From positions 1 through 29,344 of the forward strand of contig CAKPHD010000019.1 in the NCBI GenBank assembly GCA_934155625.1: DNA of 29,344 bases, read 5' to 3'. The DNA is from an uncultured Clostridia bacterium. GTDB taxonomy: Bacteria > Bacillota > Clostridia > TANB77 > CAG-508. The notes under the pieces were generated by a model. The model was not told the DNA's origin and did not search any database. It was given only the letters and a program-made list of their open reading frames with translations. This document shows, one piece after another, positions 1 through 7,326 of this stretch. How positions within the stretch are numbered: the stretch's first letter is position 1; every line of letters starts with the position of its first letter. Made by a program: the position numbers and the translations under genes.

Positions 1-24
1 GTGTGTGTGTGTGTGTGTGTGTGT
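1..24. repeat. (GT)12 dinucleotide microsatellite
   Basis: The window opens with twelve uninterrupted GT units. It may continue to the left of the window. The 224 bases between it and the rsgA stop codon hold no convincing gene; the open frame there encodes a hydrophobic, low-complexity peptide with no ribosome binding site. Confidence 0.9.
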
Positions 25-248
25 ACAGCCTCAAGGCTTTCAAGCTTTTGCATATTCAAAATACTCCTTTGTATACTTACTCTATTTGCATATATCATCT
101 TGTTAATAACATGATATCATATTGCATTTTATTTGTATATACTTTTCAACAAATTTCTACATTTTTCTTGTTAAGAATATCAATAAATTCAAATATTTTC
201 CATATACAATTTAAAGAGTTTTTGATTACTCATTTTGCTTATATTATT

Positions 249-1124
249 CTACCACTTATATTTTTCTTTTTCTTTTAGCTCATCATACATATTACAATAT
301 CTTTCATATCTTTCTGTTGAAACTCTACCCTCTTGCATTGCCTTTTTCACTCCACAATTTTCCTCTTTTATATGAGTACATCCTACAAATTCACATTTTT
401 CTATTTCTGGTACAAATTCTCTAAAACACTTATCTAATCCTGTACTTTCAATTTCGCTTATTTCAAAACTTGAAAATCCTGGAGTATCTGCAATATATGT
501 ATCTTTTTCCAATTTATATAATTTGGTATCTGTTGTAGTGTTTTTGCCTTTTTTATTTTTTTTGCTTATCTCACCTTCTTGAGTTTTTTCTTTATCAAAT
601 AATGCATTTATTATGCTTGATTTACCTACTCCTGAATTTCCAGAAAATACACTTATTTTATTTTGAAGAACTTGCTTTAATTCGTCTATTCCAATATTCT
701 GTTTCGCACTTGTTACTATTACTTTATAGCCAATTTTTGAATATAATTCTTTTATAGATTTATATATTTCTTTTAAATCACACTTATTTACTACTATTAT
801 TGGTTCAACATGTATCTTTTCTGCATATGCCAATTGTTTGTCTAACATCAACAAATCTGGTTTTGGATTCTTAGTAGATATTATAAATACTATTTGATCT
901 ATATTTGCTATTTTAGGTCTTTTTATCTCATTTTTTCTTGGCAATATTTCTTCTATTATTGCTTCACTTTTTTGCTCATCAGTCAATTCTATTTCTACTC
1001 TATCTCCTACAAGTGGCTTTATGTCTTGATTTTTGAATTTTCCTCTTGCATAAGCTGTGTATATTTTTTCTGCCATCTCAATCTTATATGTATTTGATAT
1101 ATTTCCTATTATTATTCCCTGCAT
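249..1124 (-). CDS. rsgA: Ribosome small-subunit-dependent GTPase RsgA (CpgA/YjeQ)
   Basis: This is a circularly permuted GTPase that binds the 30S subunit late in its maturation and releases assembly factors on GTP hydrolysis. The permuted motif order is visible in the 291 residues: G4 NKCD at 113-116, the P-loop GNSGVGKS at 162-169, a Thr-rich switch I near 196-200, and G3 DTPG at 213-216. The C-terminal zinc-binding knuckle has Cys244, Cys249, His251 and Cys257. An OB-like N-terminal domain occupies roughly 1-70. The length is normal for the family. The ATG is preceded by AAAGGGAAG. In Firmicutes rsgA usually lies directly after prkC; here a terminator, a small convergent gene and a repeat element separate them, so rsgA probably has its own promoter, which I could not identify with confidence. 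Confidence 0.96.
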   Translation of the reverse strand: MQGIIIGNISNTYKIEMAEKIYTAYARGKFKNQDIKPLVGDRVEIELTDEQKSEAIIEEILPRKNEIKRPKIANIDQIVFIISTKNPKPDLLMLDKQLAYAEKIHVEPIIVVNKCDLKEIYKSIKELYSKIGYKVIVTSAKQNIGIDELKQVLQNKISVFSGNSGVGKSSIINALFDKEKTQEGEISKKNKKGKNTTTDTKLYKLEKDTYIADTPGFSSFEISEIESTGLDKCFREFVPEIEKCEFVGCTHIKEENCGVKKAMQEGRVSTERYERYCNMYDELKEKEKYKW

Positions 1125-1168
1125 ATCTTCCCTTTCTTATTTTTGCTTTTTTTATATAATTAACTGTA

Positions 1169-1324
1169 TTTTAGAAAATTAATAATATATTGTTTTGCAA
1201 TACCGCGTAAGCGACCAAATGAGCGTAGCGAATGCGATATGGAGCAATCTACATACTGGTATTTTTAATATGAAGATTGCGACAGCAAGGTATAAAAAAC
1301 CAATATATTATTAATTTATAAAAA
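1169..1324. repeat. Inverted-repeat element, copy 1 (MITE-like or structured RNA)
   Basis: The ends are inverted repeats: the left arm from about 1169 to 1196 is complementary to the right arm from about 1297 to 1324, and both contain AATAATATATTG or its complement. Inside, ATACC (1200-1204) can pair with GGTAT near 1289-1293, and GCAATCT with AGATTGC, so the whole element can fold as one long stem with side hairpins. A second copy lies at 17613-17769. The 57-base left core (1200-1256) differs from that copy at one position only. There is no open reading frame inside. It lies between rsgA and the small coiled-coil gene. Confidence 0.85.
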
Positions 1325-1392
1325 TCCATTTAATATAATTATAAATTATAACTAAATATAGCACACTTTTTACAAAAAAACAATATTTTCTC

Positions 1393-1422
1393 TTGACTTT
1401 TTACTCTACTTAGCTGTATACT
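1393..1422 (+). promoter_or_regulatory. Sigma-A-type promoter of the coiled-coil gene
   Basis: TTGACT at 1393-1398 and TATACT at 1417-1422 are separated by 18 bp and lie about 95 bp upstream of the ATG at 1517. Confidence 0.6.
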
Positions 1423-1472
1423 TATATTGTATTTTTTCAAATTATTTTAATCAATTTTATTTTTATCTACTG

Positions 1473-1488
1473 TAGTGCACTTGCACTA
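1473..1488. promoter_or_regulatory. Short perfect inverted repeat in the leader
   Basis: TAGTGCA and TGCACTA are separated by two bases. The site lies downstream of the promoter and about 15 bp before the ribosome binding site of the coiled-coil gene. It could be an operator or a small leader hairpin; which one cannot be decided from sequence. Confidence 0.4.
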
Positions 1489-1516
1489 ACTCTTCAAATG
1501 AACAGGAGGTGATATT

Positions 1517-1828
1517 ATGGATATTAATGATAAGTTTGATTTGATTTTAGAAAAACTTTCAAAAATTGATAAGATTGATTCAATTGACGAAAGACTTCAA
1601 AGAGTAGAAGTAAAGCTTGAAGAGCATGATAAAGTATTAGCTAAACACACTGAATTATTAGAGCAACATTCTAAAACTTTAGATGAGCATACTAATTTAT
1701 TACACAATTTAAATTACAGATTTGATAGACTTCTATTTGAATTAAAAAGTGATTTTAATAAGATTGAAAAAAGATTTGACGAAATTGATAACAGATTAGA
1801 TAGTTTAGCACCACGTGTTGCACTATAA
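1517..1828 (+). CDS. Small coiled-coil protein of unknown function
   Basis: I do not recognise a named family. The 103 residues are almost wholly heptad-like, with repeated LEEHDKVL / LLEQHSKTL / DEHTNLL-type units at 34-62 and charged helices KIEKRFDEIDNRLDSL near the end, which predicts a long amphipathic helix or coiled coil. There is no signal peptide, membrane segment or catalytic motif. The start is strongly supported by AGGAGGTGAT seven bases upstream. The gene has its own promoter and converges on prkC, sharing a terminator with it. It sits where prkC and rsgA are usually adjacent, so it looks like an insertion. A structural, scaffold or antitoxin-like role cannot be told apart. Confidence 0.8.
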   Translation: MDINDKFDLILEKLSKIDKIDSIDERLQRVEVKLEEHDKVLAKHTELLEQHSKTLDEHTNLLHNLNYRFDRLLFELKSDFNKIEKRFDEIDNRLDSLAPRVAL

Positions 1829-1861
1829 AATTAATTAATTCTTCTCAATTTCATAAAAAAG

Positions 1862-1894
1862 CCCTATACATTGGTTCTTAACCTTTGTATAGGG
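1862..1894. terminator. Bidirectional terminator between convergent genes
   Basis: CCCTATACA at 1862-1870 pairs with TGTATAGGG at 1886-1894, with GGTT/AACC able to pair inside the loop. A-rich sequence on the left gives a U-tract for prkC transcripts, and T-rich sequence on the right gives one for the coiled-coil gene. Confidence 0.85.
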
Positions 1895-1902
1895 TTTATA
1901 TT

Positions 1903-3891
1903 TTATTTAAAATCAACTGAAGTTGAATTATTTAAATTAACTGATTTTGTATCAGAAGCTAATGTCTTGCCTGTAGAATCTTTTACAACAACTTTAATAT
2001 TCACAGTTCCAGCTGCTTTTATAGTTGCTGAATATTCTTTATTATCCATTTTAGTAGATTTTGTATTATATTCTTTATCATCAACATACACAGAAACAGT
2101 AACCTTTTCTGGTTCTATCTCTTTTCCATCTTCATCAGTTTTTTTAGTATATCCTGTTATTGAAGCAACATTAACATTTACTTTACAATCTTTATCTTCA
2201 TCATATTTATTAACTGTTAGAGTTATTTTGCTACCTTCATCAACTGTTGTTCCTGCACTTACACTTTGTTCTAAAACAACTCCATTACTTTGAGATTTAT
2301 CTTTACTATAATTTACTTTTTCTATAACTAATCCTAAATCCTGTAAAGTTTGTTTTGCAGTTTCTTCATCTTGCCCAACTACAGAAACTACTTTCACTTG
2401 TTTTATACCAGTACCAATACTAATATAAACTTTAATAGTATCTCCTGCATTTACAGTTTCGCCTTCTGCTTTTTCTTGCTTAATAATTACTCCAGCTTCA
2501 ACTGTTTTGCTTGTTTCTTCTTGGAACTCTAATTTTATTTTAGCTTCATCAGCTGCATCTTGAGCCTCTTCTTTAGTTAAACCTTTTAATTTAGGTACTG
2601 TGGTTGTTTCTGTTCCTTTACTTACAACAACCTTAATATCAGTATTTTCTTTTATTCTTCTACCTTGAACATAAGGTGGAGTTTGTGATATTATCTGTCC
2701 TTCTGGAACATCTGCATTGTATTCTTGGCTTTCTTCCACATAATTCAATTTGTTTTGTTTTAATATATCTTTTGCTTCATCAACAGTTTTTCCAACCAAG
2801 TTTGGAATTTCAACATCTTTAGGTCTTGTAGCATTTGAAATTCCTATTGTTAAACCTATTGTAATAACAAATAATAATATTAAACCTATTATTGAAGATA
2901 ATACCTTATGTTTTTTTATAAATTCTACAAATTTATTTGGTTTCTTTTTATTTTTAGCATTTTCATTTTTTTGATTTCTGCTTTCTTCTTCTAGACCAAT
3001 TGTAGAAATTCTCTGTGTTGGAAAATCATTTTGATAATCATTATTATCTACAAAATCACCATTAGGCTCTTTTAATGCTCTTCTTAAATCCATTAGCATA
3101 GCTGTTGCATTTTGGTAGCGTAAATTGGTATCTTTCCTTAGTGCCTTCATTATTATATCATTAACAGCTACTGGTACATTAGGATTTACTTCTATTGGTG
3201 GAACTGCTTCTTCTTGCATATGTTTTAAAGCAACTGATACAGCTGTATCTGCATCAAATGGTACCTTTCCTGTCAACATCTCATACATTACAACCCCTAA
3301 AGAATATAAATCAGATTTTTCATCTGTGTATCCTCCACGTGCATGTTCAGGTGAAAAATAATGAACTGAACCAATTGTTGTTCCAAATGCTGTAATTGTT
3401 GAATTTGAAACTGCTTTTGCTATTCCAAAGTCTGTTACCTTTGCAACCCCATCTTCTGTAATAATAATATTATGTGGTTTTATATCTCTATGTATAATAT
3501 GATTTTTATGTGCTGTTTCAAGCGCTGATGCGATTTGACCTGCTATATTTACTGACCATTTCCATGGAAGTGGTCCTTTTTCTTCTACAATTATTTCTTT
3601 TAAAGTTTTACCTTTTATTAATTCCATTACTATATAATATAAGTTTCCATCAGCGCCTACATCATATACAGAAACTATATTAGGATGTGTTATACTTGCT
3701 GCTGATTGTGCTTCTACTTCAAATCTTTTTATAAATTCTTCATCTGTTGTAAATTCATCTCTTAAGATTTTGATTGCTACATATCTGTTTAAAACATGGC
3801 ATTTAGCTTTATATACTGTTGCCATTCCACCACTGCCAATTTTCTCAATAATTTCATATCTATTTCCTAACAATCTACCTTTTAAATCCAT
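1903..3891 (-). CDS. prkC: PASTA-domain serine/threonine kinase (PrkC type)
   Basis: This is a membrane Hanks-type kinase. In Bacillus the homologue senses muropeptides through its extracellular part and triggers spore germination and cell-wall responses. The kinase domain covers about 11-270: glycine loop GSGGMATV at 19-26, Lys41, the HRDIKPHN catalytic loop from 134 and DFG at 154-156. A basic juxtamembrane stretch ends in one membrane helix at about 330-351. Three PASTA repeats follow (about 357-427, 430-498, 500-567), then a C-terminal Ig-like domain at about 570-662. This matches the Bacillus PrkC layout. AAGGAGAGAT precedes the ATG. It lies 21 bases after the phosphatase gene, forming the usual kinase-phosphatase pair under one promoter. 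Confidence 0.96.
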   Translation of the reverse strand: MDLKGRLLGNRYEIIEKIGSGGMATVYKAKCHVLNRYVAIKILRDEFTTDEEFIKRFEVEAQSAASITHPNIVSVYDVGADGNLYYIVMELIKGKTLKEIIVEEKGPLPWKWSVNIAGQIASALETAHKNHIIHRDIKPHNIIITEDGVAKVTDFGIAKAVSNSTITAFGTTIGSVHYFSPEHARGGYTDEKSDLYSLGVVMYEMLTGKVPFDADTAVSVALKHMQEEAVPPIEVNPNVPVAVNDIIMKALRKDTNLRYQNATAMLMDLRRALKEPNGDFVDNNDYQNDFPTQRISTIGLEEESRNQKNENAKNKKKPNKFVEFIKKHKVLSSIIGLILLFVITIGLTIGISNATRPKDVEIPNLVGKTVDEAKDILKQNKLNYVEESQEYNADVPEGQIISQTPPYVQGRRIKENTDIKVVVSKGTETTTVPKLKGLTKEEAQDAADEAKIKLEFQEETSKTVEAGVIIKQEKAEGETVNAGDTIKVYISIGTGIKQVKVVSVVGQDEETAKQTLQDLGLVIEKVNYSKDKSQSNGVVLEQSVSAGTTVDEGSKITLTVNKYDEDKDCKVNVNVASITGYTKKTDEDGKEIEPEKVTVSVYVDDKEYNTKSTKMDNKEYSATIKAAGTVNIKVVVKDSTGKTLASDTKSVNLNNSTSVDFK

Positions 3892-3912
3892 TTTAATATC
3901 TCTCCTTATAGG

Positions 3913-4647
3913 TTATATGTTTTTTATTACTACAACTGTTATGTTATCTAACCCACCATTTTCATTTGCTAAGTCTACAAGCCTGATAGGTGCTTTTTCT
4001 ATATTTCCTTTTGCTATTTTGAAAATATCTTCTTGTTTTACCATGTTAGTCAATCCATCTGATGATATAAGTAAAATGTCGTCTCTAAGAAATCCTTTTA
4101 CTGATACATCAGGCTCAACAAATGCATTACATCCAAGTGCCTTCATTAACATGTTTTTCTTTGGATGTTTTTCCGCTTCTTCTTTTGTAATTGTTCCGTC
4201 TTTTACTAGTTTTTGAACATAACTATGGTCTTGTGTTAATTTTCTTATAAAATCTTTTCTAATTCTATATATTCTGCTATCACCAATATGACCAATATAT
4301 GCCTTATTATTATATATTAAACAAACCTCTAAAGTAGTACCCATTCCTTCAAGTTCTTTGTCTTCTTTTGACTTTTCGTATACTACCATATTTGCATATT
4401 CCATACTACTAGCTACTAGTTGTATTAAACTTTGTTTATCCTTTGCTGTTTCTTTAAAATTGCTTTCTATATAGCTTTTTGCACAATTAATTGCCAACTT
4501 ACTTGCAATTTCTCCACCTTTGTATCCCCCCATGCCGTCTGCTAATAAATATAGTTTAATTTCACTCGACGAATCTGATATATAATATGCATCTTGATTC
4601 ATTTCTCTAGCTTTTCCTATATCTGACTTTGCATAAGCTATTATCAT
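3913..4647 (-). CDS. prpC: PP2C-family protein phosphatase (PrpC/Stp)
   Basis: This Mn/Mg-dependent phosphatase removes phosphate from PrkC and its substrates. The metal-binding PP2C signatures are present: REMNQD (Asp19), LADGMGG (Asp37, Gly38), GDSRIYR at 122-128, SSDGLTNMV (Asp197) and GGLDNITVVV (Asp234). At 244 residues it is the normal bacterial single-domain size and has no membrane segment, so it is cytosolic. The ATG has GAGGTG upstream. It is the first gene after a promoter at 4677-4706 and is co-transcribed with prkC. Confidence 0.95.
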   Translation of the reverse strand: MIIAYAKSDIGKAREMNQDAYYISDSSSEIKLYLLADGMGGYKGGEIASKLAINCAKSYIESNFKETAKDKQSLIQLVASSMEYANMVVYEKSKEDKELEGMGTTLEVCLIYNNKAYIGHIGDSRIYRIRKDFIRKLTQDHSYVQKLVKDGTITKEEAEKHPKKNMLMKALGCNAFVEPDVSVKGFLRDDILLISSDGLTNMVKQEDIFKIAKGNIEKAPIRLVDLANENGGLDNITVVVIKNI

Positions 4648-4676
4648 CGTTTCACCTCGTATCTTTCTTTGTGTTA

Positions 4677-4706
4677 GTTATATCACATTTCTTTTTTTTC
4701 TGTCAA
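4677..4706 (-). promoter_or_regulatory. Promoter of the phosphatase-kinase pair
   Basis: On the minus strand TTGACA (4701-4706) and TATAAC (4677-4682) are 18 bp apart, with TG one base before the -10 box (extended -10). It lies in the 89-bp gap between rlmN and prpC, so prpC-prkC can be transcribed independently of rlmN. Confidence 0.75.
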
Positions 4707-4736
4707 TAGAAGTCCTATTTTTTGCTTATTTAATTA

Positions 4737-5756
4737 TTATAAATTTTTTCTTCTTAATTGTCCACAAGCTGCATCAATATCTGAACCTAGCTCACGCCTG
4801 ATTGTAGCAACTATTCCATGGTCATTTAAGTAATCTCTAAATTTCATTATATTTTCATTTGAGCTTTTAGAGTATGCACCATTTTCAATTTTATTAATTG
4901 GTATTAAATTCACATGACATAACATTCCTTTTAAAAGATGTACTAATTCTTTTGCATCTTCTAAATTGTCATTATTGTCTTTTGCTAATGCATATTCAAA
5001 TGATATTCTTCTATTTGTTTTTGCTATATAATCTTTACATGCTTGCATTAATTCTTCTATTGGAAACGCATTATTTACAGGCATCATACTACTTCTTTTC
5101 TCGTTATTTGTAGCATGTAATGAAATTGATAATGTACATTGAATATTTTCATCTGCAAGTCTATATATTCCTGGCACTAAACCACTTGTAGAAATACTTA
5201 TGTGTCTAGCTCCTATATTTATTCCTTTTGGATTGTTTATTATTCTTATTGCATTTACTACATTACTATAATTGTTTAATGGCTCTCCAATTCCCATAAA
5301 TACTACATTAGAAATTCTTATATTATTATCTCTTTCTACTGCAAGAATCTGTTCAACGATTTCTCCTGATGTTAAATTTCTAATAAAATTAATTCCTGTT
5401 GACGCACAGAACTTGCATCCCATTTTACATCCTATTTGTGATGATACACATATACTATAACCATGGTGATAACTCATTAATACTGTTTCTATTGCATTTC
5501 CATCTAGTACATCAAATAAATATTTTTTTGTTCCATCTGATGATTCTTGTTTTTTTAATATTTTGAAATTATGCATTTCATAATTTTGTTTTAATTTTTC
5601 TCTTAATTCTAATGATAGATTTGTCATTTCATCAAAACTTGTAACTTTAGCTTCATATAACCATTTAAATACTTGCTCTGCTCTAAATGGCTTTTCTCCC
5701 ATTTGTACAAATTCTTCTTTTAGTGCTGGCAAATCATAATCTTTTATATTTTTCAT
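4737..5756 (-). CDS. rlmN: Dual-specificity 23S rRNA/tRNA adenine C2-methyltransferase RlmN
   Basis: This is a radical SAM enzyme that methylates C2 of A2503 in 23S rRNA and of A37 in some tRNAs. The cluster-binding CxxxCxxC is at Cys110, Cys114 and Cys117. The pair of mechanistic cysteines is present as Cys103 and Cys331 (equivalent to Cys118 and Cys355 in E. coli). GIGEPLNNY near 155-163 is the SAM-binding GEP motif. The 339-residue length is normal. Its ATG overlaps the stop codon of the upstream U32 gene by one base (TAATG), indicating translational coupling with that RNA-modification gene. Confidence 0.97.
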   Translation of the reverse strand: MKNIKDYDLPALKEEFVQMGEKPFRAEQVFKWLYEAKVTSFDEMTNLSLELREKLKQNYEMHNFKILKKQESSDGTKKYLFDVLDGNAIETVLMSYHHGYSICVSSQIGCKMGCKFCASTGINFIRNLTSGEIVEQILAVERDNNIRISNVVFMGIGEPLNNYSNVVNAIRIINNPKGINIGARHISISTSGLVPGIYRLADENIQCTLSISLHATNNEKRSSMMPVNNAFPIEELMQACKDYIAKTNRRISFEYALAKDNNDNLEDAKELVHLLKGMLCHVNLIPINKIENGAYSKSSNENIMKFRDYLNDHGIVATIRRELGSDIDAACGQLRRKNL

Positions 5757-6985
5757 TATTTCTTTCTCCTAATTATCCAGTTTTCTTCACACTTAATTGG
5801 CAAAATCATTTTTACTTTTTGATCTTTAACCCCTGGATTAACAACATCCATTTCTTCATCAGTTTCAAAATCCCATAATTTATCAATTTTAAATTGAACA
5901 GCTTCAAGTTGATTTGGAACTAAGATTTCTAAAGTATCTCCTACTTGTAATCTGTTACGAATATCTATAATTGCTTTTTCGCCATCATATCCTACAACTT
6001 TTCCACCAAATTGATATTTTTCATTATATTGATGTCCATCATATTCTTGAATATCTTTGTTTTTTCTGTCATTAAAATAGAATGTTGTTAATTCTCTTGT
6101 TTTTATTTTTTCAATTTCTTTCATGTATTTTTCTGCATCATAATGTTCTGGGTCTTTTTTATAATCATCAATTGCATTTCTGTAGACATTTACAATACTT
6201 GCTACATAATATTCTGTTTTTAGACGTCCTTCGATTTTTAAACTATCAACTCCCATGTCTATTATTTCTGGAAGTTCTTTTATTAAACATAAATCTTTTG
6301 ATGAAAATATGCTTGTACCATATTCATTTGTTTCGATTGGCATAAATTCACCTGGATTGTTTCTTTCTTCTGCATACAATTTATATGACCATCTGCAACT
6401 TTGTGCACAATCTCCTAAATTTGCACTTCTACATGTTAAAAAATCACTTAAGAAACATCTTCCAGAATATGCAAAACATATTGCACCATGTACAAATATT
6501 TCTATTTCCATATCTTCTGGCTTATTTTCCATGATGTATTTTAATTGTTCTTTGTTCATTTCTCTTGCCATTATCATTCTTTTGGCACCATTTTTACGCC
6601 AGAAATTACAATCATGCAAACTTACTATATTTGCTTGTGTACTTACATTTATTGCAACACTTGGAGCATACTGTTTTAATACTTCTATTACTCCTCCATC
6701 TGCTGCTATAATTCCATCTGGCTTTAATTCTTCAAGTTTTTTTGCCATTTCTATAATTTCATCATATTTTTCGTCCCATGCGAAAATATTTAATGTTACA
6801 TATACTTTTTTTCCTATACTATGTGCATATTTTACCGTTTTTTCTAAGTCATCATCTTGCATGTCTGCTCTTGTTCTTAATGATAATGATGATGTCCCAC
6901 AATATACTGCGTCTGCCCCATATAAAAATGCTATTTTTGCTTTCTCATACGAACCTGCTGGTGCTAATAATTCTACTTCTTTCAT
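5756..6985 (-). CDS. trhP: U32-family protein, probable tRNA hydroxylation protein TrhP
   Basis: Members of the peptidase U32 family in this size class (about 410-420 residues; YegQ/TrhP, YrrO) act in prephenate-dependent hydroxylation of wobble uridine (ho5U34) in tRNA rather than as proteases. The N-terminus starts with the typical LLAPAGSYEKAKIAF, and a TIM-barrel-like alternation follows. The U32 signature HGAICFAYSGRC lies at about 166-177, with conserved cysteines at 170, 177, 193 and 197 that fit iron-sulfur coordination. A C-terminal beta-rich domain covers about 315-409. It is coupled by a one-base overlap to rlmN, which also supports an RNA-modification role. A perfect-consensus promoter lies upstream. 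The exact substrate and the symbol are inferred from family size and context. Confidence 0.82.
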   Translation of the reverse strand: MKEVELLAPAGSYEKAKIAFLYGADAVYCGTSSLSLRTRADMQDDDLEKTVKYAHSIGKKVYVTLNIFAWDEKYDEIIEMAKKLEELKPDGIIAADGGVIEVLKQYAPSVAINVSTQANIVSLHDCNFWRKNGAKRMIMAREMNKEQLKYIMENKPEDMEIEIFVHGAICFAYSGRCFLSDFLTCRSANLGDCAQSCRWSYKLYAEERNNPGEFMPIETNEYGTSIFSSKDLCLIKELPEIIDMGVDSLKIEGRLKTEYYVASIVNVYRNAIDDYKKDPEHYDAEKYMKEIEKIKTRELTTFYFNDRKNKDIQEYDGHQYNEKYQFGGKVVGYDGEKAIIDIRNRLQVGDTLEILVPNQLEAVQFKIDKLWDFETDEEMDVVNPGVKDQKVKMILPIKCEENWIIRRKK

Positions 6986-7019
6986 ACTTTATCTCATTCC
7001 TCTCTTTTTACCAACATAC

Positions 7020-7048
7020 ATTATATATTTTTTCAGCAGTTATGTCAA
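7020..7048 (-). promoter_or_regulatory. Promoter of the trhP-rlmN operon
   Basis: On the minus strand TTGACA (7043-7048) and TATAAT (7020-7025) are exactly 17 bp apart, about 35 bp upstream of the U32 gene start. Confidence 0.85.
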
Positions 7049-7085
7049 TCTTTTTTCTATATTACTGTACTTTTCTGGAAATTTG

Positions 7086-7094
7086 TGGTATAAT
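7086..7094 (+). promoter_or_regulatory. Extended -10 promoter of the 60-aa / RelA-SpoT pair
   Basis: TGGTATAAT is a perfect extended -10 element about 36 bp before the ATG at 7130. The matching -35 region (7066-7071) is poor, as is common with extended -10 promoters. Confidence 0.65.
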
Positions 7095-7129
7095 ATTCAT
7101 ATAAATTTTTTTAAGAAAGGATGATACTT

Positions 7130-7312
7130 ATGAAAAAAGAAACACAAGAACTTATTAAACGGAGCTATGAGGAGGCAATAAAAAAATCAGATACTGTATT
7201 AGATATTATGCAAAATTTGTATAATATTTTAAAAGACAAAACTGTGGACAATGAAGATGCGGAAAGTTTTGAATTATTTATTAATGATTTAAAATCGCAT
7301 TATTGCATTTAG
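7130..7312 (+). CDS. 60-residue stand-alone module, paralogue of the next protein's N-terminus
   Basis: I recognise no named family. The start at 7130 is chosen because AAAGGA lies eight bases upstream; an in-frame ATG at 7121 sits on the ribosome binding site and is unlikely. The 60 residues align without a gap to residues 1-60 of the downstream RelA/SpoT-domain protein: I count 23 identities, including NL..ILKD, DAE.F..FI..L and a near-terminal Tyr. It is predicted mainly helical and acidic at its C-terminal half. Only 14 bases separate its stop from the next start, so the two are co-transcribed and probably translationally coupled. It could be a separate dimerisation or inhibitor subunit for the enzyme; that is inference. 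Confidence 0.75.
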   Translation: MKKETQELIKRSYEEAIKKSDTVLDIMQNLYNILKDKTVDNEDAESFELFINDLKSHYCI

Positions 7313-7326
7313 TGGAGGACATCAAC

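Noticed and set aside
3..278. 91-aa open frame at the left edge
   Set aside because: It is hydrophobic low-complexity sequence with no ribosome binding site, begins in the GT microsatellite and overlaps the rsgA 3' end.
6255..7124. 289-aa open frame on the + strand over the U32 gene
   Set aside because: It is a shadow of the well-supported - strand gene, lacks a ribosome binding site and has no recognisable domains.
7303..7326. Upstream TTG start for the RelA/SpoT protein
   Set aside because: It lies inside the preceding gene without a ribosome binding site, whereas the ATG at 7327 has GGAGG at the right distance and gives exact alignment with the 60-aa paralogue.
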